Of a DNA stretch of 64,000 bases, positions 8,701 to 16,710 are shown one piece after another. The stretch's first letter is position 1; each line of letters starts with the position of its first letter. Under the pieces are notes generated by a model, which searched no databases, was not told where the DNA came from, and worked only from the letters and a program-made list of their open reading frames with translations. Origin of the DNA: Epilithonimonas mollis (GTDB lineage: Bacteria; Bacteroidota; Bacteroidia; Flavobacteriales; Weeksellaceae); NCBI RefSeq assembly GCF_900142325.1, contig NZ_FRAM01000003.1, positions 62,001 to 126,000 of the forward strand, written 5' to 3'. The position numbers were made by a program, and so were the translations under genes.

Positions 8701-9951
8701 TTGAAATTCGAAGAATTAGGCTTGATCAAGCCGATATTAGACGCACTAAAAGCACAAGGCTACGAACAGCCAACACCAATACAGGAAAAAGCAATCCCAT
8801 CCATTCTACATAAAAAAGACCTATTGGGAAGCGCTCAGACAGGAACAGGGAAAACGGCAGCTTTTGCCATCCCGATTTTACAAAATCTTTCTGAAAAAGA
8901 ACAACATAGAAACCAAATAAAAGCGTTGATCCTTACACCGACAAGAGAATTGGCCATACAAATCGAGGAAAATTTTCAGGCATACGGAAAACATCTTAAA
9001 CTGAAATCGCTTGTGATTTTTGGTGGCGTAAAACAACACGCACAAGAACAACAGGTCAAAAGAGGTGTTGATATTCTGATTGCAACTCCGGGAAGATTGC
9101 TGGATTTCATTTCTCAGGGTATTGTGAAACTCCATCATCTGGAAATCTTCGTTCTGGACGAAGCGGACAGAATGTTGGATATGGGTTTTGTCCATGATGT
9201 TAAAAAAATCCTTAAATTAATTCCTGCAAAAAGACAGAATCTTTTTTTCTCTGCAACGATGCCGAAAGAAATTGCAAAATTAGCTTCAGAGATTTTGGTA
9301 AATCCTGTAAAAGTGGAAGTAGCCCCGGTTTCTTCTACCGCTGATACAATTCAGCAAAGTATTTATTTTGTTGAAAATTCTAATAAGACTGATCTTTTGA
9401 TACATCTTTTGAAAGACCCGAAACTGGATCAGGTACTGGTTTTTTCCAGAACCAAACATGGCGCCGATAAAATTGCCAGAAAGCTACATCAGGCAAAAAT
9501 CTCCGCAGAAGCAATTCATGGCAACAAATCTCAAAATGCAAGGCAAAACGCATTATCTAATTTCAAATCCAAGAAAACAAGAGTTCTTGTTGCAACCGAT
9601 ATTGCTGCAAGAGGCATTGACATCGATGAATTGAAATATGTTGTCAATTATGAACTATCTGATGTATCCGAAACCTATGTTCACAGGATCGGAAGAACCG
9701 GAAGAGCAGGTTCCGAAGGTACGTCTTTTTCTTTTGTAGACGGTTTGGATATCGCCAATCTCAGAAATACTGAAAAGCTGATTGGGAAAAAAATCCCTGT
9801 CGTAAAAGATCATCCTTTCCATACCGATGATCTGGTGGAACAAAAAAGAGACAGCAACAATAAACCGATGCAGGCAAGAACATCATCTTCCAAGATTCAG
9901 CCGAAAAAAACTCAGGAAAAGAAAAAATTCTTCAGAAAAAGAAACGGATAA
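8701..9951 (+). CDS. DEAD-box RNA helicase, RhlE-like
   Basis: 416 residues. The start is a TTG at 8701, since MKFEELGL is the standard RhlE-like beginning and no ATG precedes it in frame. Motifs: Q motif PTPIQ at 25-29, Walker A AQTGTGKT at 45-52, PTREL about 80-84, DEAD at 153-156, SAT at 184-186, and HRIGRTGR in the second RecA domain. The tail after residue 370 is basic and low complexity (KKKFFRKRNG), the usual RNA-binding extension. It unwinds short RNA duplexes, in ribosome assembly and cold adaptation. The leader with a hairpin suggests regulated expression. A second DEAD helicase of a different subtype lies at 16711-18405. Confidence 0.9.
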   Translation: MKFEELGLIKPILDALKAQGYEQPTPIQEKAIPSILHKKDLLGSAQTGTGKTAAFAIPILQNLSEKEQHRNQIKALILTPTRELAIQIEENFQAYGKHLKLKSLVIFGGVKQHAQEQQVKRGVDILIATPGRLLDFISQGIVKLHHLEIFVLDEADRMLDMGFVHDVKKILKLIPAKRQNLFFSATMPKEIAKLASEILVNPVKVEVAPVSSTADTIQQSIYFVENSNKTDLLIHLLKDPKLDQVLVFSRTKHGADKIARKLHQAKISAEAIHGNKSQNARQNALSNFKSKKTRVLVATDIAARGIDIDELKYVVNYELSDVSETYVHRIGRTGRAGSEGTSFSFVDGLDIANLRNTEKLIGKKIPVVKDHPFHTDDLVEQKRDSNNKPMQARTSSSKIQPKKTQEKKKFFRKRNG

Positions 9952-9966
9952 GATTATTATTCTGAT

Positions 9967-9987
9967 AAGGCATTTTATTTTTGCCTT
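9967..9987. terminator. Weak hairpin between converging genes
   Basis: AAGGCA and TGCCTT pair across a nine-base T-rich loop at the 3' ends of the converging helicase and membrane-protein genes. The stem is only six base pairs and overlaps the last codons of the minus-strand gene, so termination function is uncertain. Confidence 0.4.
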
Positions 9988-11102
9988 TCTTCAAGAGCAA
10001 AGCAATAGCCTATGATGCAAAATGGCAAGCCAGCTGCAAGATAGGTTGTTGCAAAATAAGCACTTTCGAAGTAATTGGTTTCCCAGACTATATATTGTTC
10101 CAGGAGATAGCATGCCATAAGTGCAAAAAGAAAATAAGATGAATAATAATACACATCATTAATTTTCTTTACAAAAACAGAAACTACCAATGTTATTGCA
10201 ATCAGGAAGGCAGACACGATAGTATTGCTTTGACCCTGAAGCAGTAACGGATTATGGTCATAAATCGTTTGCAAATCCTTTGCCGGCAGCAGAACACTTG
10301 CTAAAAGTAAACCTGAGGATATTATGAAACCCATTCCTATTTTCAAAATTGACTTCGCATCGGCTTTAACAAACGAACTCATCAAAAATAAAATAATCGG
10401 AATGATAACGGCACTTCTGGTCAGACAGATTATACCTAAAAAAAGTCCGAGCAGAAATGAACGCTTAAAATAGTTGTCCCTGAATTTCTGATGCCAAAGA
10501 AGAATAAACGTGGCTGCAACAACAAATGATGAAATAAAGTCACTTTTGCAGATGACTTCATAGTTAAAAGACAAAGAAACTCCTAACATTAAAATACCTT
10601 GGAATACCAAAACATGATTCCCGAATTGTCTCATCAAGGCATAGCAAAATAATAAAAAAACAGCAATCTGAAGATAGCCTACATTTCCAAGCAAATAAAA
10701 AGGCGCGGCTAATAATAACTGCCCTGGAAGATAAGAAGATTTATTACCCAGATGATTAACCTTGTCATAAAAAAAATTCCCCTGAAGCCAGTTTTCTGTG
10801 GAATAATTCAGAGTTTCCCAACGATCGATATTCAACTTTACAGGATCATTCAGCAAATGACAGAAAACTAGGTAGATAACAGTAATTATAATTACCAGAA
10901 TATAATTGCTCTTTGTATTGATTTTCTTGATTAATAAATCACTTTTACTGATACGGGACATTAAAACATTAACAATAAGAAAACCAATACATAATACAGA
11001 TAATGGAATAATATTTTGCCTGGCACCATACTTGATCAGGAACACCATATTAATAATGAAATAGATAGTAAATAATACGGCAGAGTGTATTTTATTTTTC
11101 AT
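9975..11102 (-). CDS. Polytopic membrane protein, GT-C glycosyltransferase-like
   Basis: 375 residues, almost wholly hydrophobic, with about ten predicted membrane helices. After the first helices comes the segment DRWETLNYSTENWLQGNFFY followed by NKSSYLPGQLLLAAPFYLLG. An acidic residue soon after a membrane helix and a 'PG...L..P..L.G' loop are the pattern seen in GT-C sugar transferases that use polyprenyl-phosphate sugars (PMT, GT87, ArnT types). That is an inference from layout; no family-specific motif was recognised with certainty. It is the last gene of a five-gene minus-strand unit whose first gene makes a polyprenyl diphosphate, which fits a polyprenyl-linked substrate. Confidence 0.55.
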   Translation of the reverse strand: MKNKIHSAVLFTIYFIINMVFLIKYGARQNIIPLSVLCIGFLIVNVLMSRISKSDLLIKKINTKSNYILVIIITVIYLVFCHLLNDPVKLNIDRWETLNYSTENWLQGNFFYDKVNHLGNKSSYLPGQLLLAAPFYLLGNVGYLQIAVFLLFCYALMRQFGNHVLVFQGILMLGVSLSFNYEVICKSDFISSFVVAATFILLWHQKFRDNYFKRSFLLGLFLGIICLTRSAVIIPIILFLMSSFVKADAKSILKIGMGFIISSGLLLASVLLPAKDLQTIYDHNPLLLQGQSNTIVSAFLIAITLVVSVFVKKINDVYYYSSYFLFALMACYLLEQYIVWETNYFESAYFATTYLAAGLPFCIIGYCFALEERQK

Positions 11103-11110
11103 TAATAATG

Positions 11111-11875
11111 TTATATTTTGAACAGTTTCAGGGCATTTTCCGTTGTGATCCTGTTGATATCCGGAAAATCTTTTTTATAAACATCTACAAGTTTTCCCGC
11201 AACTAGTTCTATATAAGCACTCTCATTCCGTTTTCCCCGGAAAGGAACCGGCGAGAGATAGGGAGCATCCGTTTCCAAAACAATCTTATCCAATGGAATT
11301 TCTTTCAGAAACTGGTCAATTTTTCCATTTTTGAACGTCACTACTCCACCGATTCCCAAAATGAACTGAAGATTAATTGCCCGATTGGCCTGCTCAAGAT
11401 TACCAGAAAAACAATGAAAAATACCGCGAAGTTTCGGATGCTTTTTTCTTTCAAGCACTTCGAAGGTTTCATCGAAGCTTTCTCTTGTGTGGATCACGAT
11501 TGGCAAGTCTCTTTCGATAGCCCAGTCAATCTGCTGTTCAAAAGCCTTAACCTGAATGTCCAGAGTTGATTTGTCCCAATACAGATCAATCCCTATTTCG
11601 CCAATGGCTACAAAATCTCTCTGGTCGAGATAATTCTTCACCAGTTGCAATTCTCTTTCCCAGGATTCTGGCTGAACCGAGCATGGATGCAATCCCATCA
11701 TCGCATAGATTTTTCCGGGATATTCGGTTTCAAGAAGCAGCATTTTCTGATGGGTTTCAGAATCAATGGCAGGAAGAAAAAATTTTTCAACGCCTTTGTC
11801 AATAGCCCGCTGAATCATTTCGCTGCGATCTTCGTTGAACTGGTCTGAGTATAAATGAGTGTGAGTGTCGATCAT
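11111..11875 (-). CDS. TatD-family metal-dependent hydrolase
   Basis: 254 residues. The metal-binding His pair is at H5-x-H7 (MIDTHTHLY), followed by EIGID (about residues 90-95), HTRES, HCFSG and ETDAPYL motifs, all in family order, which gives a complete TIM-barrel active site. TatD proteins are Mg2+-dependent DNases/exonucleases with roles in DNA repair or nucleic-acid turnover. The gene sits between the GSCFA gene (63-base gap) and the membrane protein (8-base gap) in the same direction. Confidence 0.92.
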   Translation of the reverse strand: MIDTHTHLYSDQFNEDRSEMIQRAIDKGVEKFFLPAIDSETHQKMLLLETEYPGKIYAMMGLHPCSVQPESWERELQLVKNYLDQRDFVAIGEIGIDLYWDKSTLDIQVKAFEQQIDWAIERDLPIVIHTRESFDETFEVLERKKHPKLRGIFHCFSGNLEQANRAINLQFILGIGGVVTFKNGKIDQFLKEIPLDKIVLETDAPYLSPVPFRGKRNESAYIELVAGKLVDVYKKDFPDINRITTENALKLFKI

Positions 11876-11938
11876 ATCAGTGACAAATGATAATCTATAA
11901 ATGATAATTGAAGTCTAAATTAATTCATCATCTATAAT

Positions 11939-12889
11939 TTAAAATATTTTATGTTTTACTTTTTTTTGCTGTTCTTTGATTCTCAGATTGATTTTCTCAA
12001 TAAAATCCTGGTATTTCGGATTTTTTTCATCGCCGGGTTTATGGTTCAAAGCTGCTGCTATCTTGTTATTTTCGTTGATGAAAATCTTAGCATTATCAGA
12101 GAAATAAGCACTCCCGAATTTTTCCCAAATATATTGAACGGCCTGGGAATTTGGGTGAATCAAATCGTCTTTGTAAAAACGGTAATCACGCAGATCATCC
12201 ATCAGTATCTCATAAACCGGCAAATAGTTACAATTATCTTTCCCGGAAATAGATTCGTGAATGGCTGTAATCAATTTTGATTTGCTTAATTGATTTTCGA
12301 TCATTCCGTCTTTGATATGACGAACCGGTGAAACTGTGAACAGAATCTGAACATTATCCCTGCAGATATCGGTAAGAATCTCAATTGTTTTATGGATTGA
12401 ATCCGTCAGTTCCTGATTAGATAAAAGTCTTTTCTCAAAAAATTTCTGCGGAATCTTATGACAATTCGCTACCAGCTTTTTTTTAGGAAGAAACTCATAA
12501 ATAAAAGACGTTCCGAAGGTGATGATTACAAAGCCAGTATTCTGTAAAAACTGGTTGGCATCTTCTATATTCTTGTTGATTTTTTCAAGAGAGCGATGCA
12601 GATATCTGGAATCGAAAGAGGAATGATGATCCAGACTGATGTAACTTTCATTTGCCAGAATCAAATCATTTTCCTGATATTCTTTGGCATCATAGATCTG
12701 CCGAATTGCCTGACAGACAGAATATGGATTAAAAATAGTACCGAATGGATTGTTCAGAGACTGGATTTGCCCTTCGGAGAATTTCTCGTGCATTTCCGTC
12801 GCAAAACAGGAACCGATCGAGAATATACAATCGTCGATTCCTATTTTTGTTATACTTTCATTAATTTCAACTTCTGTACGGAATTTCAT
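11939..12889 (-). CDS. GSCFA domain protein
   Basis: 316 residues. The naming motif GSCFA is at 26-30 (CIFSIGSCFATEMHEKF), followed by NPFGTIFNPYS and ITFGTSFIYEF, all characteristic of the GSCFA family (PF08885), and by DLIHPNSQAVQYIW near residue 235, which looks like the Asp-x-x-His catalytic block of SGNH-type esterases. The Ser in GSCFA would then be the nucleophile. No experimentally settled function is known to me; esterase or acyl-group removal from a glycan is an inference. There is no signal peptide. Its neighbours are an unknown 2-TM protein and TatD. Confidence 0.82.
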   Translation of the reverse strand: MKFRTEVEINESITKIGIDDCIFSIGSCFATEMHEKFSEGQIQSLNNPFGTIFNPYSVCQAIRQIYDAKEYQENDLILANESYISLDHHSSFDSRYLHRSLEKINKNIEDANQFLQNTGFVIITFGTSFIYEFLPKKKLVANCHKIPQKFFEKRLLSNQELTDSIHKTIEILTDICRDNVQILFTVSPVRHIKDGMIENQLSKSKLITAIHESISGKDNCNYLPVYEILMDDLRDYRFYKDDLIHPNSQAVQYIWEKFGSAYFSDNAKIFINENNKIAAALNHKPGDEKNPKYQDFIEKINLRIKEQQKKVKHKIF

Positions 12890-12910
12890 TTGCTGATATT
12901 TTTTAAATAT

Positions 12911-13504
12911 TTATTCGATCCGTTCATATTTTTTATATTCAGTAAAAAGCTTTTCAAAAAGAAGTTGGTTTTTGTCACTTTTATATAAGTAAACTTCATA
13001 GGTAATAATTGCAAACAGCAAAGGTAATTCATCCTGTTGGTACGTATTGTTTTTAATGGCATCTTTCCATCCTCCTCCATAGTTTTGAATAAAACTTTTC
13101 TGAACATTATATGCCATTTCATTTCCAAGAAATTTTGGAAGAGCATTTATGTAAACCGCCTTAGATAAAAGTTCTCTTATTTGCCTGTCTCTTTTAGTAT
13201 AAGGATCCAAAAGAAAATAAATCAGGGCATTGAATATTAAAGTATAAAGTACGCTGTTTTCAAAACTCTGGTCGTAATAATCCCTCGTCAAGCCTTTGAC
13301 CAAAAGGTAAATCAGAGAAATGACAATGACATAGATCTTGACTGCATGTTTCCAGTGCAAATCTATTTCTATGCTCCTGTTATTTTCAAGAAAATAAAAA
13401 CTCTGGACTGGAAATAACGGAATTCCAACCACGACAAATCGGGTCCCAATACCTTGTCCTTTGTATTTTCGGTATTTTTTTATGATGAAATGTCCAAAAA
13501 TCAT
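12911..13504 (-). CDS. Uncharacterised protein with two membrane helices
   Basis: 197 residues not matched to any family I know. The N-terminal 50 residues contain YRKYKGQGIGTRFVVVGIPLFPVQSFYF, which looks like a small beta-rich cytoplasmic segment. Two hydrophobic helices follow at about 54-70 and 84-100, then a charged C-terminal helical part of about 95 residues. It begins five bases after the polyprenyl synthase stop codon and ends 21 bases before GSCFA, so the three are very probably co-transcribed. A role at the membrane alongside polyprenyl or envelope chemistry is suggested only by position. Confidence 0.65.
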   Translation of the reverse strand: MIFGHFIIKKYRKYKGQGIGTRFVVVGIPLFPVQSFYFLENNRSIEIDLHWKHAVKIYVIVISLIYLLVKGLTRDYYDQSFENSVLYTLIFNALIYFLLDPYTKRDRQIRELLSKAVYINALPKFLGNEMAYNVQKSFIQNYGGGWKDAIKNNTYQQDELPLLFAIITYEVYLYKSDKNQLLFEKLFTEYKKYERIE

Positions 13505-13509
13505 ATTTC

Positions 13510-14481
13510 TTAGCTTTCTCTTCTCAACAGATAATTCGCCAGTTCCCGGAAGGGCAGTTTTCTTTCATCAGGAAGATTAATTTTATCAAGATAGGACTGC
13601 CCTATTTCATTATGTTTTTGAATCAATCTCAAAACTTTGTCATCCACTTTTGTTCTTCGGAATATTTTTTCCACGCTGTAAACTTTATCGACGTTATCCG
13701 TTTTTTTGGAAAACCAATAATTAAGCTCTGATAATTCTTCTTCATCAGCATGTTCAAGTGCCAGGAGGTATAGAATTGTTTTTTTATTTTCATAAATATC
13801 GCCGGCATGTTTTTTTCCAAATTGTTCCTGATTTCCAAACACATCCAGATAATCATCCATGATCTGAAAAGCGATCCCGATATGCTTTCCGAAATTGTAC
13901 ATCGCCTCCGCATCTTCCTCTGAAGCACCGGCAATCAAAGCACCGATCTGAAAAGAAGCTGCGCTCAGGACACCCGTTTTGCTGGTGATCATATCGATAT
14001 AGTCATCATAGGTCACGTTTTTTCTTGTCTCGAAATTGACATCGTTTTGCTGACCTTCACAAAGTACAGCACCGGTTTCTGAAAATATTTTAATACATTT
14101 TTTAAACAATTCCGGTTCCAGATCTTCGAAAAACTGATAAGCTTTTATCAAAAGTGCATCCCCTGAAAGAATCCCGACATTGATGCCATGCAACGTGTGG
14201 ATCGTCGGCTTGTTTCTTCTGAGCGGCGCCTCATCCATAATATCATCATGGATCAAAGTAAAATTGTGAAAAAATTCTATTGCCAATGAAGGCTTGAGGG
14301 CCTTTTCCAAATCACCCCGAAAAAGATCGCAAGCCATCAGAACCATTATCGGACGAAGTCTTTTGCCGCCATGCGAAATGATATAGTTCATCGGACTGTA
14401 TAGCTCGTCAGGCTTATTTTTGAAAGTATGTTTCTCGATTGCTTCTGCTACAATTTTCTGATATTGATCCAGGAATTCCAT
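13510..14481 (-). CDS. Trans-polyprenyl diphosphate synthase
   Basis: 323 residues. The first Asp-rich motif is DDIMD at 79-83 (LIHDDIMDEAPLRR) and the second DDYLD at 209-213; GGKRLRP at about 38-44 binds the diphosphate. These mark the all-trans prenyl synthase family, which condenses isopentenyl diphosphate onto allylic diphosphates for quinone side chains or geranylgeranyl/farnesyl products. The residues just before the first Asp motif (about 74-78: FTLIH) lack bulky double aromatics immediately adjacent, but chain length cannot be assigned safely. It leads the five-gene minus-strand unit and has a promoter element at 14502-14509. Confidence 0.9.
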   Translation of the reverse strand: MEFLDQYQKIVAEAIEKHTFKNKPDELYSPMNYIISHGGKRLRPIMVLMACDLFRGDLEKALKPSLAIEFFHNFTLIHDDIMDEAPLRRNKPTIHTLHGINVGILSGDALLIKAYQFFEDLEPELFKKCIKIFSETGAVLCEGQQNDVNFETRKNVTYDDYIDMITSKTGVLSAASFQIGALIAGASEEDAEAMYNFGKHIGIAFQIMDDYLDVFGNQEQFGKKHAGDIYENKKTILYLLALEHADEEELSELNYWFSKKTDNVDKVYSVEKIFRRTKVDDKVLRLIQKHNEIGQSYLDKINLPDERKLPFRELANYLLRRES

Positions 14482-14501
14482 TTATAATAATCTGTTTATG
14501 G

Positions 14502-14509
14502 CAAAAATA
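14502..14509 (-). promoter_or_regulatory. Promoter -7 element of the polyprenyl synthase unit
   Basis: TATTTTTG on the minus strand, matching TANNTTTG, 20 bases before the start codon at 14481. Confidence 0.5.
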
Positions 14510-14579
14510 CGACTTTTAAACGGTCAGTAAAACCGATTTGATAATAAACTACTAATAATGTGACAATAAATTCAAGTTA

Positions 14580-14609
14580 ATTTACATAAATAATTAATTT
14601 TATGTAAAT
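14580..14609. repeat. AT-rich perfect inverted repeat
   Basis: ATTTACATAAA and TTTATGTAAAT are perfect 11-bp inverted arms around an eight-base loop. It lies about 70 bases upstream of the polyprenyl synthase promoter element and has no T run of its own. It could be an operator or simply a structured spacer. Confidence 0.6.
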
Positions 14610-14671
14610 CTGGAAAATCGTATTATAAAAAGTAATATAAACTGCTGTAAGGAGCAAATGTTTTATTGACC

Positions 14672-14712
14672 TACAAAAAAAAGAAAAACCTCATAGGTAA
14701 AAATCCATGAGG
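14672..14712 (-). terminator. Terminator after the phosphate transporter gene
   Basis: On the minus strand CCTCATGG pairs with CCTATGAGG (one G-U pair, one unpaired base region in the loop) and is followed by TTTTTC and a further T run. It starts about 40 bases after the transporter stop codon. Confidence 0.75.
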
Positions 14713-14752
14713 CAGGTTCTGACGCAAAATATACGTTCAAATATTTTTTTAA

Positions 14753-15892
14753 TTAAAGCAGCGTCACCAAAAGATAGGTAACTCCGGCGACAATCGCACT
14801 GATAGGAATCGTTAGTACCCATGCCCAAAGCAAACTGACAGTAACACCCCAACGGACAGCAGAAACTCTTTTTGTAAGCCCAACCCCAATGATGGAACCT
14901 GTGATTGTATGCGTGGTAGAAACAGGAATTCCCAAATGATCTGTGATGAATAATGTAACCGCCCCTGCTGTTTCCGCACTCACGCCTTCCAACGGTGTTA
15001 CTTTCGTAATCCTGGTTCCCATAGTCTTGATGATCTTCCAGCCACCACTCATTGTTCCTAAACCGATTGCTAAAAAGGATACGAAAGGAACCCATAGATA
15101 ATGCTGTGCAAAATATGTAAATCTGCCAGCTTCCGGAATACTGAGATATTGAGGATCCTGAATCATATTGACATGATAATAGATCATGGCAGCACCAATA
15201 ATTCCCATAACTTTTTGTGCGTCATTGGTTCCGTGGCCAAGACTGAACAACGCAGAGGAAACCAGCTGCAATTTTTTGAATGCACGCTCTGCCTTGTGCG
15301 GATTTGATTTTTTACAGATGTTTACAATAATCAAAGTAATAATAATTGAAACGAACATCCCTATAAATGGCGCCATAAAAATGAAAAGAAAAATTGGAAT
15401 GACGACTTTGTACTTAACCACATTCTGAGAGAATAACTGTTTGAATGCCAGATAAATATTTTCAAAAAATGAGTTGTCCGGATGGGCAAGAACAATGGAA
15501 TGATAATCTGTAGTCAGTGCATGCATCAGTGCTGCACCAATAAAGCCTCCGATCAGCGTATGTGATGATGAGGACGGAATTCCGAACCACCAAGTGAACA
15601 AATTCCATATGATGGCTGCAATAAGACCGGCAAAGATAACCTCGAGATTGATGAAGTTCTCATCTACTGTTTTAGCAATTGTGTTACCGATTTTAAACTC
15701 GCCAATAACATAAGCAGCAAGGAAAAAGGCCGCAAAGTTCCATACTGCCGCCCAAAGCACGGCCTGGAAAGGTGTAAGAACCTTTGTGGAAACAATGGTA
15801 GCGATGGAATTGGCAGCATCATGAAATCCATTGATATAATCAAATATTAACGCTAATACGATAATAATAATAAGTAGAATTGGAAAATCCAT
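14753..15892 (-). CDS. PiT-family inorganic phosphate transporter
   Basis: 379 residues with about ten membrane helices. The duplicated PiT signature is visible: GFHDAANSIATIVSTKVLTP near residue 22 and GHGTNDAQKVMGIIGAAM in the second half, with SSSHTLIGG and STTHTITGSIIGVG loops. These proteins import phosphate (as metal-phosphate or with cations) with low affinity. The gene follows a DUF47 gene by 27 bases, the standard Pit accessory partner arrangement. A terminator at 14672-14712 closes the unit. Confidence 0.93.
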   Translation of the reverse strand: MDFPILLIIIIVLALIFDYINGFHDAANSIATIVSTKVLTPFQAVLWAAVWNFAAFFLAAYVIGEFKIGNTIAKTVDENFINLEVIFAGLIAAIIWNLFTWWFGIPSSSSHTLIGGFIGAALMHALTTDYHSIVLAHPDNSFFENIYLAFKQLFSQNVVKYKVVIPIFLFIFMAPFIGMFVSIIITLIIVNICKKSNPHKAERAFKKLQLVSSALFSLGHGTNDAQKVMGIIGAAMIYYHVNMIQDPQYLSIPEAGRFTYFAQHYLWVPFVSFLAIGLGTMSGGWKIIKTMGTRITKVTPLEGVSAETAGAVTLFITDHLGIPVSTTHTITGSIIGVGLTKRVSAVRWGVTVSLLWAWVLTIPISAIVAGVTYLLVTLL

Positions 15893-15919
15893 TCGATATT
15901 TTGTTTGATAAAACCTGTG

Positions 15920-16582
15920 TTATGCGTATTTGATAACAATACTTTCCATCGTGTTGGCAACGTCTTCTGCTTTGTCTGTTACGACTTCCAGATAGTCCAA
16001 AATCGATTTTTGCTTGATGATCAATATCGCATCATTGGTCTCAAATAATTTCACAATCGCCTGACTAAGAACATCATCCGCAATATTTTCGTAAGAATTG
16101 ATTTTTATACAAGATTCTCTTACTTCATCAGAATTTTTAAAATCTTTCAGATTCTCCAATGCCTTTTTGATTTCAAGGCAAGATTTGTATATCAAAAGAG
16201 AAAACTCTGTATAAGCATTGTTCTCTCCAGCTTTGTACAGATAGATATATTTTGCCGAAGCGTAGATATAATCTGCAATATCATCAAGACCTGTCGCCAG
16301 ATAATTGATATCTTCCCTGTCAAAAGGTGTTATAAAATTCTCTCCTAGCTGTACGAAAATCTCGTGTGTCAGGTCATCCATCTTATGCTCATAATCGCTC
16401 ATCTGGTTGAGAAGTGCTTCATCATTGATGTCGAATTCTAGCAAACCGTCGTGGAAGGTTTTGGACATTTCTACTAATGTTTCTGCCACACGAAGAAACA
16501 AATCAAAAAAGATTTTGTCTTTTGGCTGGAAAGCCCTGAAAATATTACCTATTCCCATTTTTATAAATGTTAATTTGTGCAA
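15920..16582 (-). CDS. DUF47/PhoU-like phosphate transport accessory protein
   Basis: 220 residues, all alpha. The pattern FFDLFLRVAETLVEMSKTFHDGLLE near the N terminus and the E/D-rich helices with YEHKMDDLTHEIF and DDIADYIYASAKYIYLY match the DUF47 (PhoU-like) family, in which acidic residues bind metal ions. Such proteins sit beside PiT transporters and modulate phosphate uptake. It directly precedes the PiT gene on the same strand, as expected. Confidence 0.88.
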   Translation of the reverse strand: MHKLTFIKMGIGNIFRAFQPKDKIFFDLFLRVAETLVEMSKTFHDGLLEFDINDEALLNQMSDYEHKMDDLTHEIFVQLGENFITPFDREDINYLATGLDDIADYIYASAKYIYLYKAGENNAYTEFSLLIYKSCLEIKKALENLKDFKNSDEVRESCIKINSYENIADDVLSQAIVKLFETNDAILIIKQKSILDYLEVVTDKAEDVANTMESIVIKYA

Positions 16583-16641
16583 ATATGATAAAAAACAAAT
16601 TGACCTAAAAACTTTAATATTAATTTTTCATTAATATTAAT

Positions 16642-16679
16642 AACCATAAAAACCTGTTGATTAACAGGTTTTTATGGTT
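16642..16679 (-). terminator. Strong terminator after the CshA/DeaD-type helicase
   Basis: A perfect 17-bp inverted repeat (AACCATAAAAACCTGTT / AACAGGTTTTTATGGTT) with a four-base loop. The A and T runs lie inside the stem, so it can work in the minus direction after the helicase stop at 16711. It is the strongest stem seen in the window. Confidence 0.82.
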
Positions 16680-16710
16680 TATCTTTAACATATCGGTTAG
16701 CAAAATGATA

